Part shown: in pieces, positions 24,648-35,406 of the stretch
Layout of the letters: each line of letters begins with the position of its first letter
Position numbering within the stretch: the stretch's first letter is position 1
From: Grammothele lineata
Lineage: Eukaryota > Basidiomycota > Agaricomycetes > Polyporales > Polyporaceae
DNA length: 64,000 nt
Direction: 5' to 3'
Assembly: GCA_002150815.3 (NCBI GenBank)
Contig: NDFF03000055.1
Location: 451,497 to 515,496, forward strand
Translations under genes and position numbers: made by a program
Notes under the pieces: model-generated
What the model saw: the letters and a program-made list of their open reading frames with translations, nothing else
Database searches by the model: none
Told to the model about the DNA's origin: nothing

Positions 24648-26436
24648 TTAAGCGACGATGACCTGCTTCTCCTTGCTGAAGCCCTCGACGACCGACGGGT
24701 CGACCTTGAGAAGGTCTGCAACGACCTGCTTCGGCATGAGAGCAAGCCTGCACAAGAACGCGTTCGTTAGCAAACGCAATCGTAAGAAACGTATGCGGAG
24801 CAGAGGACTCACCACTGGGTCGCGCTGAAGTCGATGAAGCGGGGCGCCTTGAAGAGTTCGAGGAAGATGAGAGGCTCCGTCGGCGACAGGTTCTTGACGT
24901 AGTGGCCGTACGAGATCGGGAACACGGCGGTGTCGCCGGGTTGGAAGTCGAACGTGCGCGCGGTGCTGCCGCCGGCGAACGCGGTCGCGCGGCCGTGGCC
25001 GCTGATGATGTACAGCCACTCGTCGTTGACGTGCCAGTGGAGCTCGCGGAGGCCGTTGGGCTCGACGAAGACGAGCGCGCTCGCGAGCAGCGTCGAGACG
25101 GGGAAGTTGGTCGCGGAGGCCTGGATCTTGACCCACCCGCCCGGCGCGGTCTTCTTGTCCTGCGTGTCGAGGTGGAAGACGAAGGGGCTGGGAACCTCGC
25201 CGTTCGGGTTCGAGACCTCCTGGTCCTTGGCGTCACCGAAGGGCGGCGGCGCGACGGTGCTCTTGAGGATGTAGGGGTCCTTTGCCGGGATGTTCGCGAG
25301 CACGGAGGTGTTCACGCCGAGGTTCTGCGCAACGATCTCGAGCGGGGTGTGTGCGAGCCAGTCCGAGAGCATGAAGGTCGTGCCGGACGCGTCAAAGTTG
25401 CCATCAGTGAAGATGAGCAGGATCTCGAGGCCTTGATCGAGCGCCTGGATGGAGTGGGGAGTACCCGGCGGGAAGCTGAATGGGGAAAGCTTTGAGTATG
25501 GGCGATACAAGGGGTAGCGCCAGGAACGGGGACCCACTAGTAAATGTCCGGGTCCGAGCCGTTAATGGGGCCCTTGATGTCGGACGTGTAGCTCCTGCCG
25601 GAGTCGTCGATGGCGGAGATGCGACCCGTGCCGTTGAGGATGTATCCCCACTCGGCCACACGATGCCAGTGACTGAAGGGAGCGAATCAGTACGCGCGTT
25701 TTACACAGACGCCCGGAGAAATCTACGCTTACAGCTCACGGTAGGCGTTAGCTGAGAGGCGAATCTCGGCAGCGGCGAGGTCCTTCGCTGTCGATCCCGT
25801 GTCATGTCAGCTCCCATCAGGTGTGGGGAAGCAAGCGTGGAACGCGACTTACAGGGCGGAAGATCAGTGATGGTCTGCTCGCGTACCCATCCTCCCTACA
25901 ACGGAAAAGGCGTTGGTTATTTTCCCGGCTCGGATGATGAAGCGACGCACCGTGAGCAGGCGCGTGTGCGACAGCGACATACTCCACTTGAGATTGGGGA
26001 CAGTGCCTAAAGCAGGCGGGTCAGTGCGCAGTCCTTCGTCCACTGACATCCCCGCTGTGCCCTACTTACCCGCATCCGTCGTCGGCGCAGCGAGGTTGTC
26101 CGGGTTCTCCTCGTCGATAGCGGTGTTGCTGTTCGCGAGGAAGGTGTCGCCCGCGCCGTTCCGGATCGGCTCCGGGTCGTTGCCCAAATCCGCGACCTGA
26201 CCAACGTCGGGAGGCGTGATGTCGCGCTTGCGCATCATGCTTGGCGCATCGTCGTACACAGGGCGAAGATGGCGCGTGCGTGTCGTTGCCGCCTGGCGCC
26301 GGCCGAGGTTCAGCGACCTCACGGCGGGGTCGCGGGCGAGGAAATCGCGCAGCTGAGGGTCGGAGTCCGGCGACGCGGAGACGACGCTGCATGCCGCGAG
26401 TGCGGCGAGAAGGAGGGTGGACAGCCGAGGAAACAT
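24648..26436 (-). CDS. Secreted bicupin: oxalate decarboxylase or oxalate oxidase
   Basis: Manganese bicupin acting on oxalate. Exons (minus) are 26436-26070, 26006-25951, 25895-25853, 25787-25733, 25672-25538, 25475-24813 and 24747-24648; 472 aa. The N-terminus MFPRLSTLLLAALAACSVVS is a signal peptide. Cupin 1 has RELHWHRVAEWGY (ligands His175, His177, Glu181) and FPPGTPHS (His226). Cupin 2 has RELHWHVNDEWLY (His365, His367, Glu371) and FPISYGHY (His410). Both metal sites are intact. The lid after cupin 1 reads DGNFDASGTTF (DASG at 247-250), where bacterial oxalate decarboxylases carry SENST with a catalytic Glu. No Glu is present here, and a DAS-type lid is what I recall from the Ceriporiopsis subvermispora oxalate oxidase, so oxidase activity is possible. 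A donor GTGGGT at 25537 is weak but needed to avoid an in-frame stop. Confidence 0.93.
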
Positions 26437-26521
26437 CGCGTGGCACGGTGCGGGGGGACTGCGGAAGAAGAGAAAGGCAGTGGGGGTGGGCCACTGGGAG
26501 AAAGCTCGGAGGGCGGAGGGT

Positions 26522-26527
26522 CTTATA
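26522..26527 (-). promoter_or_regulatory. TATA-like box upstream of the bicupin
   Basis: TATAAG on the minus strand, 86-91 bases before the bicupin ATG, is suitably placed for a core promoter with a short 5' leader. The call rests on position and motif only. Confidence 0.4.
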
Positions 26528-28560
26528 CGTACAGCAGGGACGACCTCTTCCACACAGCGGCGCGAGCGCAAGCGAAGCCGGTTCCGTTCGGGGACCTGAG
26601 ATCGAGCTAAAGGTGAGCGGGGTCAGACCTCCCACGATGGTCATGGAGGCAGCATGTGCAGATGGGGTATGGACTGGTTTGGCACACCGGTGGATCTGGG
26701 GGTGACGCGTTCCGCTGCGCGGTACTGGCGATCATTGACCATCTTGGCCGGGGGTAAGGCGAATCTGGGGGCCGCATGGCTGTGACCGAGATCACGGAAA
26801 GGTTCGGTAAGCGCCCGACGGTGCGTAAGGTTCACGGAGAAGGAAGGTGTTCAATCAGACCATCACATGAAAGTTTGCGGACTTGGATAGAGAGATGTCC
26901 GAAGAGTCGATAACGTGCTGGTGCACTGATATGACGCAAAAACAGGCGAGATAGACAGAGGCATCAGACGGGGGGGATGCGCTCCTCGTGGGACCAGTGC
27001 GGCTGCACAAGCAATGCATCAAAACGTCGGCAACGAATAGCGACAACAGCGTTACGACCGTCTGTGAGAGGGCAGTGATCAAAGCTGTCAGCCGGCTCCG
27101 AGGAGTACCGCAACAATGGGCAGACAACGGGCGACAGGGCGTCGACAGGCCTGGGTGCTTTCCAGTCTCCTCCTGAGACACGAAGAGGACAGCGGGAGAC
27201 TCCTGCCGCCTGCGCTGCCGTCACGAAGATGGAATCAAAGCGCTCGTTTGGCCCAATGGCGGGCGTTGCGTATACAACTAGGCACTGCGTCTGTCCCACA
27301 GCAACCCACAGCCCGTTCCAAGTCTCCGTCACAGACACAAAACACGGAGCACCGGTCTCCGGTTGCACTTAGAAGTGGCATATCCGCTTTAGGATGCACC
27401 AGAGGTTGTAAGAAAACGCAGCGATATTCATCAGCACTATTCAACCAGCGCTCGGGGGCTAGGGGTCCTCAAAGGGCGCTCGTCAGCCACCCGCGACTCT
27501 CGGAGTGCGTCACTAGACGTCCCAAGGTGTGTTATGCATCCTATGAGACGCCTAGCGCGTCCAAGGGGATAACCACGACGCGAGCGCGCCACGCTCGTGA
27601 GTTTGGGCGGGAGCGCTATTCCTGTTCTCGATGTCGGATACCACATGGCCACTCACCTGGGGCGGCCGCAGCCCATCTATCTGGACGCGCCGCGGGTGCG
27701 GGACGTGAGGCTTCCAAGAATCGAGCCGCTGTACAGGCGGAGTCAAGTCCCCTACGCCGGCCACGACGACAGGAAGTGGTATGTTACGCAAATAGCTTGC
27801 ATCTGTTGACCCTTCCTGTCCCACGGAGGAGCATGAACATATGGCCGGATGAGCAAGTCCTGCGCGATCGCCGGCACTCCCGCCGGCCGTCTGTTACTCA
27901 TGCAATCGAAATGTTGTCGGTTCTCCGGAGCTAGATTTATTATCAGTCACTTACCCTCATGACCTTCCAAAGGCTCCGGAAGGTTCCCCTAACGCTCTAA
28001 GAACGTCAACTGTAAGCTCGCGAGGATCTCCACGTGCGAATTTTCATTCAAGCATCTTCCTCGCGTGCAGTATCCGCTTCTAGCGTTAGGCCTCCGTTGC
28101 GGGATTCTCCTGGGTACATGTGAGCGACCTGTCATTCATATTCTTGGAGACACTGGGCAGATCGGCATCTGATATCTGCGCTCCGTGTCGGAGGTTGCTT
28201 CCCCTGAAGAAGTGAAGACTAGCGATAGAGGACGGACCTGGGCAACAAGGTATTCGGAATTCGGGGGAGAGGGGACCTGACGCGGCCGACGAGGAGCTGG
28301 CGCGTGGCGCCGGATGGCCGACAGACACGTTGAGCGGAAGAGATGCGGACTCAGAAAAAAGGCGGATTATAATCATAGGGATACGGGCATGGATAACTAG
28401 TCGTCGCGGCTTGAGCCAACCTGCACACAAGCATCGCGGCGTGCGCCCTACGTTCCCCTTGCGTCGCGTTCAAAGAGCGCCTGCCCTTAAGTCAACGAGA
28501 TCACGTGCGTTGGATCGAAGCACGATAACGATGAAGAAAAAAACGAAAGATCACTGACTT

Positions 28561-28597
28561 TGCTCCGTCCTCTCACTTCCTCCTCTCCTCATCGTCC
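28561..28597 (+). promoter_or_regulatory. Pyrimidine-rich 5' leader of eEF1B-gamma
   Basis: An almost pure C/T tract ends three bases before the start codon. CT-rich stretches next to the start site are typical of strongly expressed fungal translation genes. The exact transcription start cannot be seen. Confidence 0.45.
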
Positions 28598-28600
28598 AAA

Positions 28601-30293
28601 ATGGCGTCCATCGGCACCCTCTACACCACCCCCGGGCAGGGCAGCGGCAAGCGCGTGAGTCTCGTCGTCGCCAGCACCAAATAACGCGCGCGATCTGACC
28701 TCGGGACGGCTAGATTCGTGCCGCAGCCGCTTTCGCCGGTCTCAAGGTCGACCTCCCCGCGAGCTACGTTCACTTCGAGGACAACAAAAAGCCCGAATTT
28801 CTTGCTAAGTTCCCTCACGGCAAGATCCCTGCACTCGACGCCGCCGATGGCTTCAAGCTCTTCGAGACTTCTGCGATTGCGCGCTACGGTGAGTTCTTTC
28901 GAGTCAATTTATACAGTCTTCGGACATCGGACGTGCCTGGCAAGCGTCTTCTTGGTAAAATATGCGAAATGAAGAGAAATATCATATCAGTTATCCCTGT
29001 CTTAATCCTTGTGTCGACAGTACAACTTCATTCTGATTCGCCTCAGCAGCCTTTCGCGTTTCAGTTCTAGCTTGAGCTAACTTGTCTTCCTAGTCGCTGC
29101 GCTCGCGCCCAACTCCACTCTTCTCCCTTCCGACGCTAAGGAGCAGGCTCTCATTGACCAATGGGTCTCTTTCGCGGACTCGGAGATTGGTACCCACACC
29201 GCTCTCATCTTCCAGCTCTGCAAAGGCATCATTACCCCCTACAACAAGCCTGTACGTACCTCGGCGTCTTCAGTCCGTGCAGCATTCCCATTCTTGTTCT
29301 ACTAGATCCACACCACCCTCGCAGAGCGTCAGCTCCGTTCTCTCAAGACCCTGGAGAACTACCTCTCCACTCGCACCTTCCTCGTCACCGAACGTATCAC
29401 TCTTGCCGACATCACCGTTGCCTCCGTAATCCTCCGTGCCGTCAGCGTGACCATCGATGCTTCCCTCCGTGCCCAGCTCCCCAACGTCATGCGTCATTTC
29501 GAGACCATCGTTAACCAGCCGAGCATGAAGGAGGTCTGGGGCGAGGTCACCTACATTGACAAGGCACTGCAGTACGTTCCTCCTCCGAAGGAGAAGAAGG
29601 AGCCGAAGCCTGCGGCTGCCCCCGCTCCTAAAGCTGAGAAGCCCAAGAAGGAGGCTGAGGAAGAGGAGGACGATATCCCCCGCGACGAGCCCAAGGCGAA
29701 GAACCCTCTTGACTCCCTTCCCAAGTCGAAGTTCAACCTTGAGGATTGGAAGCGCGCATACTCTAACAAGGACACGCGTGGCGCGGGTGGCTCGCTCGAG
29801 TGGTTCTACGAGAAGTAAGTTGCGTTGTAGTCTCGTACCGGTTACCGACTTAACGGGACATGTAGCTACGACGCCGAGGGCTTCTCCGTCTGGCGTGTGG
29901 ACTTCAAGTACAACAACGAGCTCACACAGACCTTCATGTCGTCGAACCTGATCGGCGGTTTCTTCAACCGTCTGGAGGCGTCGCGCAAGTACCTCTTCGG
30001 CTCGATGGGTGTCCTCGGCCAGACGAACGACTCCATCATCTCCGGCGCGTTGATTGCCCGCGGACAGGACATCAAGCCCGTCGTGGACGTTGCGCCTGAC
30101 TGGGAATCGTACGAGTTCAAGCGCCTCGACCTCAGCAACGCCGACGACAAGGCGTTCTTCGAGGCGGCACTGGCGTGGGATCTCGAGGTTGACGGCAAGA
30201 AGTGGGTTGACGGAAAGAACGTAAGTGCATTGACGGCTATAATTGCGCCGTGGACGTGAGTACTGAAGCTCCACTTTTTGGCAGTTCAAGTAA
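28601..30293 (+). CDS. Translation elongation factor 1-gamma (eEF1B-gamma)
   Basis: Gamma subunit of the eEF1B guanine-nucleotide exchange complex that recycles eEF1A in the cytosol. Exons are 28601-28654, 28714-28888, 29094-29251, 29306-29814, 29866-30220 and 30285-30293; 419 aa. Order: thioredoxin-like GST-N domain (MASIGTLYTTPGQGSGKR; FPHGKIPALDAADGFKLFET), helical GST-C domain (residues about 85-205), a charged Lys/Glu/Pro/Ala linker (KEKKEPKPAAAPAPKAEKPK), then the EF1G domain (NPLDSLPKSKFNLEDWKRAY; DAEGFSVWRVDFKYN; GQTNDSIISGALIARGQDI). The last exon is only nine bases and encodes Phe-Lys-stop. Introns are GT-AG; the second (205 bases) is longest. It is a highly conserved, presumably strongly expressed single-copy gene. 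Confidence 0.97.
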
Positions 30294-33200
30294 ACGCGCA
30301 CACTCCTCGACGGGTTACTCGGATTCGCCTAGATGTATCATTTACTGTCACGTACGCTTTGCTTGTGTTGATAGCTGGGGGATTTGTTGTGTTGTTGCAG
30401 TGTCACGAAATCCATCTTGTATTCAATTCTGATACCCGCGTCCCGGGCCCCCGCAGTACCTCGCAGCGCTCTCACCGTTGTCCACGCTTGTTAGGGTCGC
30501 CGTCACAGGTTGCGCCGAATACGGCGGACGGCCAGTTCCTGGCAGATTGAACTCGTCGACCGGTGGGATCGGCATGATAGGCGTGTTATGTTGAACCGGT
30601 CGACATACCATCCGCGCAGCGCGTGGCCAGCACGCTAGGTCTGTCAAACAGCTGTCGTCCTACCCCCTCTTACCGCCGGTGCTTGCACCATGGTGCATGC
30701 AGATCGACGCGCCAAGAGGGCTATGTTAAATGGTGAATTCGGAATACAAGGGACGAGTAAAGGCCAAGCAAGGCTTGTGGGTGCATCACAGGAGATTCCG
30801 AGTCGGACGGCCGCTGAGCCGCAATGCTGCACACCCCGGCTATAGGCGAACAGCTCTTGACACTACATCTTCAACTCCTTGCTGCGCACCTCCGAAACCG
30901 ACACAATTCTCGGCCGGGAGACAGACCTCGGTGAACGTCGCCGCCGGGGTGAGGTCCTGTGAGGTCTCGGACTAGCCGAACATCTCGATCCCTCTTCGTG
31001 TCCAACGGCTCCGAGGATGGCCGATCATGTGGACCCCGGCGGAACGAAGGAGGTCCGAGTCGAGGACCGTCAACTCCCGATGACAGAACAACGATTTTGG
31101 TTGTCATGGCGGGTATGTTTTAGGAGGCTAGAAGCTTTTCCGCGCGAAACGATGAGTCGTGGGTTTGCGTAGATGCCCGAGATTCCGCTTCCTATAATTA
31201 TCGTGGGGTCGAAGCTGGGATCGACACGTCGGGCTTCGGCGTGTTGTAAGTACTGGAAACACATTTCTTCATAGACGGTCTCGAGGACTTCACTGGGATA
31301 GCTGAAGAGAGCTTGGAGGCTCTTCCATTCTCTTCGCGAGTGCTCGAGTAGTACTATGCCACAGTGCGCAGGACTTTGCAGAGCTTGAAAGCTTGAAGGA
31401 CCGCTAGTATGCCCCTCGGCTTCTCGGTCCTAAAGTCATCAAGTATAAGTCGTTTACGCATTCGCACATGCCGCAGAAAGAGGCACCCGGTGGTACTTGC
31501 GGGCAGTCAGAACGGTGCGGTACAATTCTGATCATCTCGTCAGGTGCGGCCCCGGGACAAACGCGACCGCCCTTGATCGCACACGCCCCCTTCCACGACC
31601 AGGTGCAAGTAATCGAGCGAATGACATGATACATGCGGATTTCGTGAGATCGGCGTCGCCATCCTCAAGAACAAAGATCATCCACTGTTCATTATGGTTG
31701 TCATACTTAGCGCAGTTAGCGCGCACGCGCACGCGTGGGGCACGCCTTCGACGTCATCCGCGTGAACGCTCTACCTCGCTCTCTAGAAGAGCAAAGGCCG
31801 ACGCCGACGCGGATGGAAGATGCCTGAGCCCGAGTTGTATCCTCGGACAGGGTACCTATCTCATCTCGATGGCACACGTCTTAAAATGGCTCGCATACCG
31901 GCCCGACACTTATGCCTTCACACCGGGGACCCAGGTACATACTGCTGTTCGTTCTCGACCGGCCGCTGCCGCCTGTCTTCGTCCGCGAAGCTCCGAAGTC
32001 CAAGGAAGCCGTTGTTCCGGACCCGCATGAATAGGATGTCCTTGTGCTCGAAGCTTCTTACTCCCAAGCTAGAGTACTAAACGTTATGGTCGACTTTCTA
32101 CTAGCTGAGCCTGAGCTGTGGTCCAGGGCAAGTTGGGGCCTTGAGAGAGTGCCCTTACGCTGAAGCCGGCGTTGAAATGTTGAAACGGTATTGATCAAAA
32201 AGGTACCTTGCAAACGGGAGCGTTGATATACCTCAGAAGGGTTTTGGTGGATTCCACCATCTCAATGTCGGTATCCCCACTCTTGGGACCTTTGCGCATA
32301 GAGACGATGCCATGGCACCGCGCGGTTTTTGCGTCCAATCAGCGCTTTAGCACGTTTATGGCCGCTTCTGCACCATGCGAGAAACCAAGTGTCTCCTGTA
32401 GCTCATAGGCGGGAGGTCGGTGTACGACTGTGAGGACATCTTCAACCCAGGAGACACTCGGACCATTCTGTACCGGCGTCCCATGTAAGTATACTCCTCG
32501 CCGGCTTATCCTTCCGGAGCTCATGGTGGGCACCCCCGATGGCCGCCGCTGCGGGACCGCCAAAGGACGAATTGCAGAATGAATTCGGAATTGCGTTGAG
32601 GCTGCGCTCTGTCGGGCAGGGGAACCGCCTCCTTCACGGTCAAGCGCGCGGCATGATGCGGAGGTAGACTTATCTGATAACGTAGCTGTCCCCATACCGT
32701 TCGCCCATGATCTAATCTATCACAACTGCGAGGATGGAACACCGGCGTAGACCCGCCAAGCCGCCCACGTGCAAGTCGCAAAGCACGAAATTGAGGACGC
32801 GAGACGAACAACGCGCATCGCGGGACGCCGAGCATAGCGCGGGGCACGCTGCCGAAGCTTCTGACTTCCTTAAGCTTCGAGCTTCGAAGCTCAAGGAGGC
32901 CGTGCGCCTTGGTCCACCACAGCCTCGAGGGTGTGATAGCGTTACGGCGGAAGACTTCACAGCCCGGCCTGTGGGTGCGCGAAACACAAAGGGTCGTCCT
33001 CGACGAACACATAGAATTCGGGCGGGATACCCACCCTGCCCATGCGGTCTCGAGCTCTCCGAAATGTAGAGGTTTGTTGCCCCACAGGAATGCCGTTATA
33101 GTGGGATTCCGACGTTCGCACAGGGCTACGACGACTATTCAGCGGCGTGTCGCTGCCCGACGGCATGAGAGGGACCGAGTCAATGTTTGTTGAGATGCGG

Positions 33201-35406
33201 ATGTATCTTCTCAGGCGGAGCGCACAGCTTATAGGAGCCTGAAGCCGGCCGTCGACGTATGCAGGAGTGCTAGGGGTCATACAGGAAGCGTGCGCGCGCA
33301 GCGCTCGACGACTCGGAACTTACTCGAGATGTTGACGCACTAGATCCGATTCCAAGGGTACATATGTGGCATTTCGGACTGCGGCATCTCCGCACGGAGG
33401 CCGCCTTCATGCGTTATGATGCATCTTATGATGGCCGCAGCACGATTGGCATATCACGAGAGAATGCTAGGGAGACAATTGTATGAGTAACTGCTCTTCG
33501 AAAGACATTACGGGAGCCATACATGTTTTCCTCGTATATGTTCAAGACGAAGCGAATGTTTTCATCAGCGTTTCAGTCGTTTGATACGCCACCAGTTGTC
33601 AGGTACACTGAAGCTCGTGCGCGTCGAGAGTGAGGATGCAATACGGAAGAAGGTGAGGAGCCGATGTAGTAATTCTCCATCATCCCCGAGACGCCCCGAT
33701 CCAAGCGGCCGTGGCCGTCGGTTTCCGTCGGACCGGATTCGACGCCCGTCATGAGGCTCTAAGAGCACGATGTACTTGGTCTTTGAGCGTGCACGCCGAA
33801 GGTCTGCCAACAGGAAGCACGTCTCGTGCCACCTTGACTATTCTCAATCCCCGCGACAAAGTTGGCGAAGTGGCAAGAATTCTGCGAGCCGTGCACTTAC
33901 GCTCAGACTTTGAGTAGCAGTCAGAGCGCACACGGGACCGCCGCATGGTTGTTTACAAGTAACCAGCCACGGCTGCGGTGAGAGGCCTTCCCCGAAGTCG
34001 CGCTTGTCGGCCGAACGTACTCTGGCGAAAGCAACATTCACATTTGCTATGGGTTAGTTCGGGTATGTCCTAGCCAAGCATATTACCCGTGGGCCTCTAA
34101 TGGTTGTATGATCTTGACGTTTTCTCGTATCCTGACTTCTTCTCGTGCCCTGGCAATGAGACCTGTAAGCTACCAATATCGACGGGAACTACCTCCTTTC
34201 CAACGCGCACACGCTCCATGATCGACTTACTTCGTGCCATGACATAGGGCTTGAAAGTCCGAAACATCCGACAGCAATTCAGGACCTGTGTGCCCACGAC
34301 GCCCCGCCCCTGCAGTCCACGAATTGTGCAGCAGGTGGAGACGTTCGCGCTTGTGGATTTCGAATTGACATTAATATTGACCGGGAGATATAGACCGCGC
34401 ATATTGAGACCTAGGGGGCCCGTAGCAGTTGCTATCAATTCTTCGGGTCCCGATCCCCGCTCATACCATAGACTACGAGTTCGCCGTAAGTACAGATCAT
34501 AGGCGTTGGCCAAATACTCCCATGTGGGAGCTGCAAGCAGAACAGGTTACTCCTTACCAAAGATGTGACATGAGTATGCCCTTACGACATACTCTGGCTC
34601 TGGATACCACTCCTCTCGCTATGCGATGTCTGCCGCTGTGTTGTTATTCAATTGGATCATCCGCTCTATCAGGGGGCTAAAGAGGGTAGAGATATCCTGA
34701 GAATCTATTGTCAAAGACGGGCTCCGTCAGACTCTACAGGAACGTGGCTGATTGCACCTAGCAAAGGTATGTTCACATAGCACGCAGCTCATGATCCTTT
34801 TGGGGATTGTACGTACGGATCAGCGATGAAGGTTTTGCTGAGTGGTATAGAGCGACTAGGTCTAGGTGAGCCACTGAACGAATAGGGAGCTTGTGACGGT
34901 AGCCAGTGGATACTGCTACGAAGATGCCACGATTTGGACTATGCTTGGGTGGAGAAACTTAGGGGATTTTAACCAAATAACATGCTGGAAATCGAGAGGA
35001 CGTGTCGGCCGCAGGATATACTTGATTTCTTGAAGGGTGGCCTAGGCGTCCAACGGAATGATGACCGCGTATCCGCGAGGGCTGCTAGGTTCACGTTAGG
35101 GGCGTGTGTGGTTTAGTAGTACGACAGCGAAGGACAGGATGATTCAAGTTGTGGCGAAGTCATTTGGAGCGCCGCTCAGAATCCGCCTTCGGAGATGGCA
35201 ATTGTTGGGGCTCCGTCGGAATGTTGCGGTGCCCACGTGGCTTGACCTGCGCGCTGCACAGAGGGTCGCGCGTGAGCGAAGCGAGTTGGGCTGCAACTGC
35301 CGGTGTGGGCACTGCGGGCCGGATTCTCTACTTCATGCACGCCGACGACCAACTCCACTATTCATACTGAAGGCGACGCTACGGTTTTTGGCTTGGTTGG
35401 GAGTAC
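30294..35406. other. Gene-empty 5.1-kb stretch between eEF1B-gamma and neo1
   Basis: This is the largest gap in the window. Every open frame is under about 180 codons, frames overlap on both strands, and none shows a family motif, membrane pattern or convincing splice chain. No tRNA cloverleaf or terminal inverted repeat was seen. It includes the 3' end of eEF1B-gamma and the neo1 promoter. Decayed transposon sequence or a non-coding RNA locus are possibilities I cannot support directly. Confidence 0.5.

Larger units (their letters stand above)
26437..28600. other. Divergent intergenic region, bicupin and eEF1B-gamma promoters
   Basis: About 2.2 kb lies between divergent start codons. It holds a TATA-like box for the bicupin and a pyrimidine-rich leader for eEF1B-gamma. 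The largest open frame inside (27116-27934) has no family features and biased, shuffled-looking composition. I see no other gene. Confidence 0.5.

Noticed and set aside
27116..27934. 272-codon plus-strand open frame between the bicupin and eEF1B-gamma
   Set aside because: No domain, no hydrophobic pattern and an arginine/serine-heavy composition typical of chance frames. Overlapping frames of similar quality exist on the other strand.
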